Shown: positions 1-8,216 of the stretch, piece after piece
Layout: every line of letters begins with the position of its first letter
Position numbering within the stretch: position 1 is the first letter of the stretch
Origin: Nonomuraea aurantiaca
GTDB taxonomy: Bacteria; Actinomycetota; Actinomycetes; Streptosporangiales; Streptosporangiaceae
Direction: 5' to 3'
Length of the DNA stretch: 64,000 nucleotides
NCBI RefSeq assembly: GCF_020215705.1
Contig: NZ_JAIWNB010000009.1
Location: 124,001-188,000, forward strand
Notes under the pieces: model-generated
Database searches by the model: none
What the model saw: only the letters and a program-made list of their open reading frames with translations
Told to the model about the DNA's origin: nothing
Position numbers and translations under genes: made by a program

Positions 1-81
1 CTGCAGGAAGGCCAGAAGGTGAGCTTCGACATCACCCAGGGCCAGAAGGGCCCGCAGGCCGAGAACATCGTTCCGGTCTGA
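1..81 (+). CDS. cspA: Cold-shock protein, C-terminal fragment
   Basis: The window opens inside a gene whose last 26 codons read LQEGQKVSFDITQGQKGPQA and then ENIVPV before a TGA stop at 79-81. This is the usual end of a bacterial CspA-type cold-shock protein (about 67 residues), a single OB-fold that binds single-stranded RNA and DNA in the cytoplasm. The RNP1 and RNP2 motifs lie outside the window, so only the tail can be judged. A strong hairpin terminator follows 24 bases after the stop. Confidence 0.85.
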   Translation: MQEGQKVSFDITQGQKGPQAENIVPV

Positions 82-105
82 TCAACGACGCATAACCACG
101 ACGAG

Positions 106-131
106 CCGGGGTCCGCACACGCGGGCCCCGG
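106..131 (+). terminator. Hairpin terminator after the cold-shock gene
   Basis: An 11-bp stem, CCGGGGTCCGC paired with GCGGGCCCCGG (one G-T wobble), closes an ACAC loop just after the cspA stop. There is no clear T-tract, which is common for actinobacterial terminators. It also separates cspA from the convergent NlpC/P60 gene. Confidence 0.7.
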
Positions 132-194
132 TTCGCGTGTGTCAGGCCCGAAATCCCGCGTGGTTCAAAGCGCGGGGGTTCAGAAGGGCGAGCT

Positions 195-1328
195 TCAGAA
201 GCGGCGGTAGGTGATCGGGCCGTGCTGGACCGCCACCTCTCCCACCCTGACGTTCGCCCCTGGGTGCGGCGCGTGGATCATCTTGCCGTCGCCTATGTAG
301 ATTCCCACGTGGTCGGGTGGGGCGCCGAAGAAGACGATGTCACCGGCCTGCGGCGGCCCTGAGATCGGGTGCCCGCTCGCCTGGTAGCCGGCCGCCGTGG
401 TGTCGCCGATCTTGATGCCCGCCTGGTTCAGCGAGTAGTAGACGAGCCCGCTGCAGTCGAAGGCGTTCGGGCCGTTGGCGCCCCAGACGTACGGCTTGCC
501 GAGGTGCTGCCGCGCCGCGTTGACGATGTCGGCGCCGGTGCCGCCGCCTGGCACGTACGGCACGGCCTGGGCGACCGCTCCCCCAGATCCCCCAGACCCG
601 CCGGATCCCGAAGATCCCCCGGGCCCGGAAGACGCGGCCACCGGGGCGGACGCGGAGGCGGGGCTGTAGGCGTTGCCGTTGCCGTTGCCGTCCGCACTCG
701 CCAGTGTCGTCTTCTGCCAGTCGGGAAGCGGCGTCGGGTCCCAGTGGACGGTGTGGCCCGGCGCCGGCACGAACGTCTGGTCGCCGGGCGCCTTGATGGC
801 GGCGAAAGTCGCCTCCCGCCCGTTCCAGTGCTCGCCGATCGTCTTCACGGCCTGGTTCACGACCTTGTTGACCGCGGTGAGGTGCGTTTTCGCGTCCTCG
901 ACCGCGTCGGCGACGGGGGACGCGAGCGCCTTGTCGAACTCCGCCTGCGTGGCGTCCGGATTGTTGGTCTTGTAGGCCCGGGCCTTGTCGAGGACGTCGC
1001 CGCAGAGCCCGCGTACCTTCGAGGCGGCCGTCTCCAGCGCCTGGGCGACGTCGTCGAGAGCCGTCGCGCTGTCCGTCAGGGCGTCGTGGAGCGCGCCGCC
1101 GGCCGTGGAGTAGCGGCGCATGTACTTGTCGAAGGCGTCGGCGGAGTCGCCCTGCCAGGCCGTGTTGACGCCCTTGACGGCCGTGCCGAGCCGGCCGACG
1201 TACTCGCCGGTCTTGCCGCCGGCCCCGCGCCAGCGCTTGGCCACGCCGCGAACCGAGCCGGGATCGCCGCTGACGGACTTGAGGATGTTCGCAAGGCCGT
1301 CACCGCCGGGCAGGTCGCCGAGCTCCAC
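195..1328 (-). CDS. WXG-domain NlpC/P60 cell-wall peptidase
   Basis: A 377-residue protein with two parts. The first 200 residues are a helical WXG100-like domain with the WQG turn near residue 58. After a Gly/Ser-rich linker (about 225-260), residues 265-377 form an NlpC/P60 domain, which cuts peptidoglycan stem peptides. The catalytic residues are visible: Cys292 in FDCSGLV, His340 in DHVGIYIG and His352 in MIHAP. No classical signal peptide is seen, so export may depend on the WXG-like domain (inference). The start is GTG with AAGGAG upstream. It lies 14 bases after a small WXG-like gene, so the two are probably one operon and may be exported together. Confidence 0.85.
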   Translation of the reverse strand: MELGDLPGGDGLANILKSVSGDPGSVRGVAKRWRGAGGKTGEYVGRLGTAVKGVNTAWQGDSADAFDKYMRRYSTAGGALHDALTDSATALDDVAQALETAASKVRGLCGDVLDKARAYKTNNPDATQAEFDKALASPVADAVEDAKTHLTAVNKVVNQAVKTIGEHWNGREATFAAIKAPGDQTFVPAPGHTVHWDPTPLPDWQKTTLASADGNGNGNAYSPASASAPVAASSGPGGSSGSGGSGGSGGAVAQAVPYVPGGGTGADIVNAARQHLGKPYVWGANGPNAFDCSGLVYYSLNQAGIKIGDTTAAGYQASGHPISGPPQAGDIVFFGAPPDHVGIYIGDGKMIHAPHPGANVRVGEVAVQHGPITYRRF

Positions 1329-1342
1329 GCTTCACTCCTTGA

Positions 1343-1633
1343 TCACGCGCCCGAGGCCTGGTTGGCCGTGTGGACGTTGTCGCGTACCTTCTCCAGCGCC
1401 CGCTCGACGCCCTGGAGCTTGTTCTGGACATGTCCCAGCTCGCCCGCCACCCCGGTCTCGATCTTGTCGAGGAGTGCGGCCAGCGAGGAGGAGCCGGTCA
1501 GGTCACCGAAGATCGAGGAGTCGGCGCTCTTGGCCGGATATCCGCCCGCGAGGTCGGCGAACTCCTTGGACAGCCGGTTCGCCGCCGACTGGCAGTCTTC
1601 GAGCGCCTGGCGGTGAAGGTCGACCTTCGCCAT
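1343..1633 (-). CDS. Small WXG100-like helical protein
   Basis: Predicted 96 residues starting MAKVDLHRQALEDC, chosen because GGAGG sits correctly upstream; a start 13 codons earlier has no good ribosome site. The protein is mostly helical with a Gly-Ser turn (LTGSSSLAALLDKI) and lacks cysteines beyond residue 14. Its size and its position directly before the WXG-NlpC/P60 gene suggest a WXG100/ESAT-6-like partner, but a clear WXG triplet is missing, so the family is only likely. First gene of a two-gene operon. Confidence 0.65.
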   Translation of the reverse strand: MAKVDLHRQALEDCQSAANRLSKEFADLAGGYPAKSADSSIFGDLTGSSSLAALLDKIETGVAGELGHVQNKLQGVERALEKVRDNVHTANQASGA

Positions 1634-1834
1634 CAGCGATCCTCCAGGGGTACGGGACCGACGGTGACGCACCCATCAAACTGCGCATCCACCACAAGTA
1701 GCTGATCGTATAGGAAAGGCCCTAATTCACCGTTAAATGCCCATTATTTGCCCAACCCCGATCGTCCGGGCGCGGGACGCGGGTCTCGGACGATGAGCCG
1801 TTTCACCGCCCCCGTACGTCCTAGGAGTATGAGA

Positions 1835-2251
1835 ATGTTGCGGATCGCGCTCACCGTGCTCTTGAGCACCGCCCTGAGCGCCACCATGGCACCCGCCGCA
1901 TCGGCCACGCCCGTCGCCAAGAAGGTGCTGGTCGAGCTGCGCGAGCAGGGCGGCTTCGCGGGCTTCGACAACCGGGTGATCGTCTACACCAACGGCTGCG
2001 CACGCCTGAGCCGTCGTACCGGCCCGACCGTGAACAAGTGCCTCACCCGCGGCGAGCAGCGCAAACTCCACCACGACCTGAAGCTCCTGCGCCTCGGCCA
2101 CTCCCAGGCCCAACCGCAGGGAGCCGACTTCCTCAAATACACCCTCACCTACCGAGGCCACCGCGTCAGCCGCTACACCCTGACCACCACCTGGACCCCG
2201 GTGGTACAGCGGATGGAGCGGTTTCTCGTCAAGTACTGGGCGCCGGACTGA
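1835..2251 (+). CDS. Small secreted protein, emfourin-like
   Basis: Predicted 138 residues. The ATG at 1835 is preferred because AGGAG lies 7 bases upstream and the protein then begins with a typical Sec signal peptide (MLRIALTVLLSTALSA, cleavage near APAASA-TP). The mature part starts VLVELREQGGFAGFDN, which resembles actinobacterial emfourin-type inhibitors of M4 metalloproteases (GGFAG motif), and carries two cysteines near NGCARL and NKCLTR that could form a disulfide. The inhibitor function is an inference from this short motif. Transcribed away from the NlpC operon. Confidence 0.6.
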   Translation: MLRIALTVLLSTALSATMAPAASATPVAKKVLVELREQGGFAGFDNRVIVYTNGCARLSRRTGPTVNKCLTRGEQRKLHHDLKLLRLGHSQAQPQGADFLKYTLTYRGHRVSRYTLTTTWTPVVQRMERFLVKYWAPD

Positions 2252-2313
2252 CAGATCACCACAGATCACCTGATTCCTCGTAAGATGCGGGCATAAGCGA
2301 GGAAGGTGTAGGC

Positions 2314-3135
2314 GTGACCGAGCACGAGCTGCCCGCGGGGAAGGTCGACCCGACCGTGCCCAGCGTCGCCCGGATGTACGACTACTTCCTGGGCGGGAAG
2401 GACAACTTCTCCGCCGATCGCGAGGCGGCCGAACACATCATCCGGATCAGTCTGGAGACCGGCTCCGACATCCGCGAGATCGCCCGGGCCAACCGTGGAT
2501 TCCTCATCCGCGCCGTGGAGGAGGCGGCCAAGGCGGGCGTGCGGCAGTTCCTCGACATCGGCACCGGCCTGCCTACCCAGAACAACGTGCACCAGGTCGC
2601 GCACCGCATCATCCCGGACGCCAAGGTCGTCTACACGGACAACGACCCGATTGTCCTGGTCCATGCCCGTGCCCTGCTCGCCGACAACCCGGACACGGTG
2701 ATCGTCGAGGGCGACACGCGCGACCCGAAGGCGATCCTGGACGCCGCCGCCGCGCACCTCGACTTCAGTGAGCCGGTGGCCGTCCTCGTCGTCGCCGTGT
2801 TCCACTTCCTCGCCGACGACGAGGAGGTGGCCCGCATCGTCCAGACCCTGCGCGAGCCACTGGCCTCGGGCAGCTACCTGATCATCTCGCACGGGTACAT
2901 CGAGGAGAACGAGGGCATCCCGGCCAGGCTCGCCGAGGCCCAGGACGTCTACCGGCAGACCAGCTCGGGGGCGATGACCTGGCGCGACCGCGACACCGTA
3001 CGCGGCTACTTCGACGGCCTCGAACTGCTCGAACCGGGCGTCGTACCCGTCCAGGACTGGCGCAACGACGAGCAGTACATCCCGGCCAGCCTGGACAAGG
3101 GCGGCGTCCTGGGCGGCGTCGCCCGCGTCCCGTAA
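2314..3135 (+). CDS. SAM-dependent methyltransferase, PF04672 type
   Basis: A 273-residue cytoplasmic protein starting at GTG behind GAGGAAGG. The N-terminal signature RMYDYFLGGKDNFSADREAA and the glycine-rich SAM loop FLDIGTGLPT (about residue 88) identify the actinobacterial S-adenosyl methyltransferase family PF04672 (formerly DUF574), usually 260-280 residues. The acidic VVYTDNDPIV strand should bind the SAM ribose. The family occurs in many copies in filamentous actinomycetes and the substrates are mostly unknown. The next gene encodes a GntR regulator on the same strand, but the spacing does not prove a shared transcript. Confidence 0.88.
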   Translation: MTEHELPAGKVDPTVPSVARMYDYFLGGKDNFSADREAAEHIIRISLETGSDIREIARANRGFLIRAVEEAAKAGVRQFLDIGTGLPTQNNVHQVAHRIIPDAKVVYTDNDPIVLVHARALLADNPDTVIVEGDTRDPKAILDAAAAHLDFSEPVAVLVVAVFHFLADDEEVARIVQTLREPLASGSYLIISHGYIEENEGIPARLAEAQDVYRQTSSGAMTWRDRDTVRGYFDGLELLEPGVVPVQDWRNDEQYIPASLDKGGVLGGVARVP

Positions 3136-3273
3136 CTGTACGGTCCGACGCTGAAAGACGGCAGACGCGCTCGTCGAGCCGTGGAGCGCCGTCCAGGACG
3201 GCTGTCACGCGCTCGCCTGGGAGCCGCACGAGCGTATTCTCACGGTGTCGTCACCCATCTGCAGGGAGAGATC

Positions 3274-3969
3274 GTGCCGGGTCAGTCCGTCAAGCTCTCA
3301 AAGGGTTCGTCCCTGGTCGTGGATTCCATCGCGGCCCAGCTCTACGGGATCCTGCGCGACCGCATCACCAGCGGGGTGTACGCCCCCGGCTCCCGGTTCG
3401 ATCCGAACTCGGTGGCCACGGAGTTCGGCGTCTCGCGCACGCCGGTCCGCGAGGCGCTGGCCCGCCTGGAGCACGACCAGCTCATCGAGACGCGGCCGCG
3501 GTCGGGGACGTTCGTGGCCCGGCCGGACGTCACCGACGTCCACGAGGTCTGCCAGCTGCGCAAGGGCATCGAGTGGCTGGCGACCGGCATCGCCGCCGCC
3601 GTCATGCCGCTCCCCCGGATCGCCGAACTCCGCGCCGAGGTCGTCGAGGCACTGGCGTACGCGGAGAAGGGTGACTACGAGCCGTTCTTCGTCAGTGACA
3701 CGCGTCTGCACACCGAGATCGTGGCGGCCACCGGCAACGAGCGGCTCATCCGGGTCCGCTCCTCGACGGAGCCGTTCGTGCAGTGGCTGCGTGTGCTGGG
3801 CGCCACGGGCCCGCACCGGATCGCCGGCTCCACCCGCCGCCACCTGGAGATCCTCGACGCCATGGCGGGCCGCGACGTCGCTGCGGCGCAGGCGGCGGCC
3901 GCGATCCACCTGGACGAGGTCGAGGAGTGGACGGTGGCCGACATGGAGTCGCACGCCATCACGACCTGA
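3274..3969 (+). CDS. GntR-family regulator, FadR subfamily
   Basis: Predicted 231 residues from the GTG at 3274, which has GGGAGAG just upstream; the open frame runs further 5' without a better site. Residues 15-80 are a winged helix (VATEFGVSRTPVREALARLE) and the rest is an all-helical FCD ligand domain (VCQLRKGIEW, HTEIVAATGN, RRHLEILDAM). FCD proteins bind organic acids and usually repress a nearby catabolic gene. No obvious metabolic partner adjoins it, so its target is unknown. Confidence 0.85.
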   Translation: MPGQSVKLSKGSSLVVDSIAAQLYGILRDRITSGVYAPGSRFDPNSVATEFGVSRTPVREALARLEHDQLIETRPRSGTFVARPDVTDVHEVCQLRKGIEWLATGIAAAVMPLPRIAELRAEVVEALAYAEKGDYEPFFVSDTRLHTEIVAATGNERLIRVRSSTEPFVQWLRVLGATGPHRIAGSTRRHLEILDAMAGRDVAAAQAAAAIHLDEVEEWTVADMESHAITT

Positions 3970-4053
3970 CGTACTTGGGTAGGGCCTGCACTACCTCGAT
4001 ACGCCAGTGAGCGGGAGCGATCTGGAGGTGCGGCGACTCGTAACGTTCTCGGC

Positions 4054-4719
4054 ATGACAACGCTCCGGCACCGCATCGCCACCGACACCCGCTACGTCCT
4101 GCTGGGTTTCCCCACCGCGGTGATGTCCTTCGTCCTGGTCCTGATCGGGGTCGCCGCCGGAGCCGGCAGTGCCGTCGCCTTCGTCGGCCTGCCGATCCTG
4201 GCCGCGGCCGCCGCCATGGCGCGTAACTTCGCCGACGTCGAGCGGGTGCTGCTGCCCGACGTGCTCGGCCGCCGCGTCGCGCGTCCCCGCTACCGCCAGG
4301 CTCCTTCGGACGCCGGCTGGTTCCGCCGCACGATGAACCCGCTGACCAGCGGGCAGGCGGTGCTGGACATGCTGCACGCCGTCGTCGCCTTCCCCCTCGC
4401 CATCGCCACCTTCGTCGTCACCATCGTCTGGTGGGCGGGGGCGATCGCCGGGCTGACCTTCCCGCTCTACGGCTGGATCATCGCCGGCCTGCCCGAGTTC
4501 CACGGCGGGCTGCCCGAGCTGCTCGGCCTCGGCGGCGACACCACCACCTTCGTGGTCTTCAACACCGTGCTCGGCATCCTGTTCGCGCTGACGCTGGTGC
4601 CGGTCGTACGCGGCGCCGCCCTGATCAAGGCCAACCTCGCCCAGGCGCTGCTGACCCGCCCGGCGTACGACGAGCACCCCGCGACCCTCCGGGCGCACCG
4701 GCTCGCGGCCGGGGTCTGA
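4054..4719 (+). CDS. Stand-alone membrane sensor domain protein
   Basis: A 221-residue integral membrane protein with about four to five hydrophobic segments (near residues 15-60 and 110-205). It matches the actinobacterial putative sensor domain (PF13796) normally fused to the front of a NarL-type histidine kinase: RYVLLGFPTAVMSFVLVL at the start and an ALIKANLAQALL end. No kinase domain follows, so it is either an orphan sensor or a lipid/detergent-responsive membrane protein. The start has no clear Shine-Dalgarno sequence and may be leaderless. Confidence 0.7.
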   Translation: MTTLRHRIATDTRYVLLGFPTAVMSFVLVLIGVAAGAGSAVAFVGLPILAAAAAMARNFADVERVLLPDVLGRRVARPRYRQAPSDAGWFRRTMNPLTSGQAVLDMLHAVVAFPLAIATFVVTIVWWAGAIAGLTFPLYGWIIAGLPEFHGGLPELLGLGGDTTTFVVFNTVLGILFALTLVPVVRGAALIKANLAQALLTRPAYDEHPATLRAHRLAAGV

Positions 4720-4826
4720 GGCGATCCGGACGGGCCGATACCGGTGGATTGAACCTGGGCCAGGTCAGGGCCGTACATCATGAGGACAGCTCAGGACGCT
4801 CCCACGGGCATGTCGCGGAGGTATCC

Positions 4827-5834
4827 GTGCCGGTGAATCGCCAGCTGTTCGTGAGTGGTCTGGCCTTGGCCATGGTCACCGCGTGCAGCGCCTCCGGGAC
4901 GCCGTCTCAGGCCGGTGCCTGGTCGGTGAGTGCCGGGCCCCGGGCGAGCGCCGTCCCGGCGCAGCCCACACTGACAGAGGACGGGGCCGAGTTCGTCCTC
5001 AACGGCTACCGCGAGCGGCTGCAGCAGGCCAGGAAGCGGAATGGATCCGGACTGCAGGAAACGAGCGCCGGCCTGGCGTTGGAGCTCGACCGGGCCGTCT
5101 TCCGGCTCGCCAGGCTGCGCGGTGACCGGCTCGGCACGCTGCCCCGCCTCACCAGCACGCGTTTCGTGATCCCGAAGAACCCCGGCGGCGCCCGCTGGTT
5201 CCTGGCCGAGATCACCGAGCAGGGCAAGGACTACCGGACCCAGCTCATTCTCCAGGAGACCGCCGACGGCTGGCGCCTGGTCGCCGGATCGAGTACCCCG
5301 CTCCAGGGGCCCGCCCTGCCCATCGCGGTGGACGACGAGGGGCTGGCCACCGCTGTGGCCGGCGACGACACCACGAACCTCGCCGTCGCCCCCCGCGCGA
5401 TGGCCGCCGCGCACGCCCGCTCCCTGGCCACCAACGGCAAGGACACGGAGGCCAGGCGCCTCCTGGCTCCAGGCCCCTACACGACCCAGTCCGCCACCGC
5501 GCGGCTCGCCGACATGCGCCTCCTGCGCGGCCAGTGGGACGTACGCGACCGCACCCAGGTGGTCCCGACGATCTACGCCCTGCGCGCTTCCGGAGGAGGA
5601 GCCGTCGTCTGGTACGGCGTACGGGAGCAGCAGGTCTTCTCCGCCCGGCCCAAGGCTGCGACGCTCTCCTTCACCCGGCCGGAGCCCGCCGTGCTGAGCG
5701 GCAAGAAGGAGTTCCGCAGCCGGGTCATCCTCGTCCAGGCCACCTGGTTCGCCGCCGTCGTCCCCTCCTCACCGTCGAAGAGAACACGCGTCGTCGCCGA
5801 CTGGACCGCCCAGATCAGCGTCACGGGCGACTGA
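4827..5834 (+). CDS. Secreted lipoprotein of unknown function
   Basis: Predicted 335 residues from GTG at 4827, with GGAGG 5 bases upstream. It begins with a short lipoprotein signal ending in VTAC, so Cys20 should be lipidated and the protein anchored outside the membrane. The mature part has no enzyme motif I recognise; it contains YRERLQQARKRN near the front and alternating beta-rich segments. An upstream in-frame extension exists but overlaps the sensor gene and is rejected. Its 3' end abuts a decayed toxin-antitoxin remnant on the other strand. Confidence 0.7.
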   Translation: MPVNRQLFVSGLALAMVTACSASGTPSQAGAWSVSAGPRASAVPAQPTLTEDGAEFVLNGYRERLQQARKRNGSGLQETSAGLALELDRAVFRLARLRGDRLGTLPRLTSTRFVIPKNPGGARWFLAEITEQGKDYRTQLILQETADGWRLVAGSSTPLQGPALPIAVDDEGLATAVAGDDTTNLAVAPRAMAAAHARSLATNGKDTEARRLLAPGPYTTQSATARLADMRLLRGQWDVRDRTQVVPTIYALRASGGGAVVWYGVREQQVFSARPKAATLSFTRPEPAVLSGKKEFRSRVILVQATWFAAVVPSSPSKRTRVVADWTAQISVTGD

Positions 5835-6012
5835 ACGAGAAATACCCATCCGTTCGGCGAGGAGCTTCTGGGAGACACCGGTCGATCTCGCTTGGCCTTG
5901 GCATCGGACCACTTCACGAACTCGCTCATCATCGTTCCTCCTTGTCCTCCTCGGCGAGGAGCGCCACTCCTCTCTCGAAATGAGTGCGGTAGGTGAGGGC
6001 ATTGTGACAAAA
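5835..6012 (-). pseudogene. Remnant of an XRE-type toxin-antitoxin pair
   Basis: On the minus strand a short frame (HNALTYRTHFERGVALLAEE) ends in TGA that overlaps an ATGATG start, with AGGAGG upstream, as in coupled toxin-antitoxin operons. The second frame begins MSEFVKWSDAKAK, a common start of XRE antitoxins, but then loses frame; the other frame reads TGVSQKLLAERMGISRS, a helix-turn-helix. The reading stops where the lipoprotein gene ends. The toxin lacks its front and the antitoxin has a frameshift and no tail, so both look dead. Family assignment is moderate. Confidence 0.45.
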
Positions 6013-6092
6013 GGTGCGCGATGGCGATCCGCCGTACCGCCACAAACGACACGGCCTGCCACGATCGTGCAACTGCGGCTCACTCCAACGGC

Positions 6093-7244
6093 TTAACCGC
6101 CCGCGTGGGTGAGGGTCTCCCAGGCGACGAAGAGCTGGTTGGTGCCCGCGGGACGCTGCTGCTCGGTGAGCTGCTGGGTGTTGGTCATCGGGATGCCCTG
6201 GCGGTTGTGGAGCTGGTTGAAGCCGACCTCGGTGATCGGGCCGAGGCCCAGGTTCAGGCTGCCGCCGCACAACCAGGAGGGCACGGCCGCGCCGAGCTGG
6301 TACTTCGACTGGAAGCCGAGCGCGTACCGAAGCCGCTCACCGACCTCCGGGTAGAGGTCCTGGCCCTGGATTCTGGTGGTCTCGGCGACGTGGGAGATGG
6401 CCGAGATCCCGTAGCCGGTGTGGGTGAAGTCGCGGCAGGTCTCCTGGGTGAGGCCGTCGACGAAGGTGGTCTGCCCCTGCCAGTACTTGACGAGCTCGTC
6501 ACGGGTGTCGTTGCCGCTGCCGGGCGCGCCCTTGGGCAGCTCGCCGTCGGCGCTGAGGTAGATGTAGGCCGGCACCCGGCCGCGGAACTTGGTGATCGCC
6601 TTGTCATAGCTCGTCCGGTCCTCCAGGAAGACGGAGATGCCGACGGCCGCCTCCATCATGCTCAGCTCCCAGTTGCCGTTGCTGTTGGAGCCGTTGATGA
6701 CCTTCGGCAGATAGACCGTGCGCAGCATGGTGGCGAAGCGGTTGACGTTCGGCCAGCTCGTGTAGGTGTAGCGGATGATCTCGGCCGCCCGTGGCCAGAC
6801 CGAGCCGGCCCAGCCGGTCTGCAGGGGCGCGTTGCTGTTCGTGTGGTCCTTGATCACCGCGGACCAGGCGTCCATGATCTCGATGGCCTTCTTGGCGTAC
6901 TTGCCGTCTCTGGTGACGTACCAGGCCAGAGCCATCGTGTACGCGGCGAGCGCGTCCTGGCGCTCGTCGGTGCAGCCGTTGTTGGGGTTGGAGTAGGGGC
7001 CGCACTCGACGACGGCGCGGGGCTTGGCCGCACGGGTGAGGGAGGCCAGCGAGTGGCCCATCATCTGGTCGTAGGCCGACTTCCACGGCTGCGCGCCCGC
7101 GTTGACCTTGGTACGCATGAAGTCGAGCTGGTCCCGGCCGAGCAGCACTCCGGGGTGGGTGAAGGTCGCGGGGGCGGCGGCCGCGGGCAGCGGCAGGGCC
7201 AGGGAGGCGACCAGGGCGGCGGTGGCGATGAGACGGGGGGTCAT
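6093..7244 (-). CDS. Secreted alginate-lyase-family polysaccharide lyase
   Basis: A 383-residue protein with a Sec signal (MTPRLIATAALVASLALPLP, cleavage near AAA-APA). The rest is an (alpha/alpha) barrel of the alginate lyase family PF05426: LLGRDQLDFMRTKVNAG at the start, NSNGNWELSMMEAAVGISVF in the middle and HTGYGISAISHVAETTR carrying likely catalytic His and Tyr residues. Such enzymes cleave uronate-containing polysaccharides by beta-elimination outside the cell; the true substrate need not be alginate. It faces a hydrolase gene across a 17-bp palindrome, so the two are probably co-regulated. Confidence 0.85.
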   Translation of the reverse strand: MTPRLIATAALVASLALPLPAAAAPATFTHPGVLLGRDQLDFMRTKVNAGAQPWKSAYDQMMGHSLASLTRAAKPRAVVECGPYSNPNNGCTDERQDALAAYTMALAWYVTRDGKYAKKAIEIMDAWSAVIKDHTNSNAPLQTGWAGSVWPRAAEIIRYTYTSWPNVNRFATMLRTVYLPKVINGSNSNGNWELSMMEAAVGISVFLEDRTSYDKAITKFRGRVPAYIYLSADGELPKGAPGSGNDTRDELVKYWQGQTTFVDGLTQETCRDFTHTGYGISAISHVAETTRIQGQDLYPEVGERLRYALGFQSKYQLGAAVPSWLCGGSLNLGLGPITEVGFNQLHNRQGIPMTNTQQLTEQQRPAGTNQLFVAWETLTHAGG

Positions 7245-7286
7245 GACAGCTCATCCAACGAGCGTTACGGGGCTTGGTCAACCTTC

Positions 7287-7303
7287 TTAGGAAAGTTTCC
7301 TAA
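7287..7303. promoter_or_regulatory. Perfect palindromic operator TTAGGAAAGTTTCCTAA
   Basis: Two 8-base arms, TTAGGAAA and TTTCCTAA, flank one central G between the divergent lyase and esterase genes. It lies only 18 bases before the esterase start and 43 bases before the lyase start, so a bound repressor could block both promoters. The sequence shows the site; the regulator is not identified here. Confidence 0.7.
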
Positions 7304-7320
7304 CTTTTCCGGGGAGTAGA

Positions 7321-8085
7321 GTGCCCGGCATGATCGACGTTCCCCTCTGGCCGGAGACTCCCCCCGGGCCGGCCACCGGTGAGTCCCCGAGCTTGACCCT
7401 GTACGCGGCGGACGGCCCGGCCACGGGCGCGGTGGTGGTGTGCCCCGGTGGCGGATACTCCCGGCTGGCCGGGCACGAGGGCGCGGACGTGGCCCGCTGG
7501 CTGGTCACCCTCGGCATCGACGCCTACGTACTGGCCTACCGGGTGGCCGGCGACGAGCCGGGGCGCGAGCCGCTGCATCCGGCTCCGCTGTACGACCTGC
7601 GCCAGGCGGTGCGGGTCGTCCGCGAGCGCGGGGCCGGGCGGGTCGCCGTCATGGGGTTCTCCGCGGGCGGGCACCTAGCCGCCACCCTCGCCACCTCCAA
7701 GGACGGGGACCGCGCGGATGCCCTGATCCTCGGCTATCCGGTCATCGACCTCGTCGGGTGGGGCACTCACTCGGGGTCGCGCCGTCAGCTGCTCGGCCCC
7801 GACGGCACCGAGGAGCAGGCGACGGCCCTGTCCGCGCACCTCAACGTGACCGCCGAGACGCCACCGGCGTTCCTCTGGCACACGGCGGCGGACCAAGGGG
7901 TTCCGGCGACCAACAGCCTGCTGTTCGCCGACGCGCTCGGGCGCGCGGGCACGCCGTACGAGCTGCATGTCTTTCCCGAGGGCAGGCACGGGCTCGGGCT
8001 CGCCCAGGACGAACCGGCAGCGTCCGCCTGGCCGGGCCTCTGCGCCACCTGGCTCGCCGCCCAGGGCTTCGGCCCGCGCCCCTGA
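7321..8085 (+). CDS. Alpha/beta hydrolase, acetyl-xylan-esterase-like
   Basis: A 254-residue cytoplasmic hydrolase starting at GTG behind GGGGAG (the ATG three codons later is too far from it). The oxyanion segment CPGGGYSRLAGHEG, the nucleophile elbow GFSAGG with Ser114, Asp191 in HTAADQGVP and His223 in EGRHGLG form the full triad of BD-FAE/Axe-type esterases (COG0657). These remove acetyl or other acyl groups from sugars. Facing the polysaccharide lyase across a shared palindrome, it probably de-esterifies the released oligosaccharides. Confidence 0.85.
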   Translation: MPGMIDVPLWPETPPGPATGESPSLTLYAADGPATGAVVVCPGGGYSRLAGHEGADVARWLVTLGIDAYVLAYRVAGDEPGREPLHPAPLYDLRQAVRVVRERGAGRVAVMGFSAGGHLAATLATSKDGDRADALILGYPVIDLVGWGTHSGSRRQLLGPDGTEEQATALSAHLNVTAETPPAFLWHTAADQGVPATNSLLFADALGRAGTPYELHVFPEGRHGLGLAQDEPAASAWPGLCATWLAAQGFGPRP

Positions 8086-8216
8086 GAACGGCCCGCACTT
8101 CTGAGACGAGCGGCGCGACCGGCCGTGGCGGCTCTGCCGGTCCCGGCTGTGCGGCCAGGTCATCCCTTGCCGCGCAGCAGCCGCTCATAGCGGTTTGGGT
8201 GACCAACTCCCTGAGG

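Noticed and set aside
4431..4826. In-frame upstream extension of the lipoprotein gene
   Set aside because: It overlaps the sensor gene in another frame; the GTG at 4827 has a good ribosome site and begins a lipoprotein signal.
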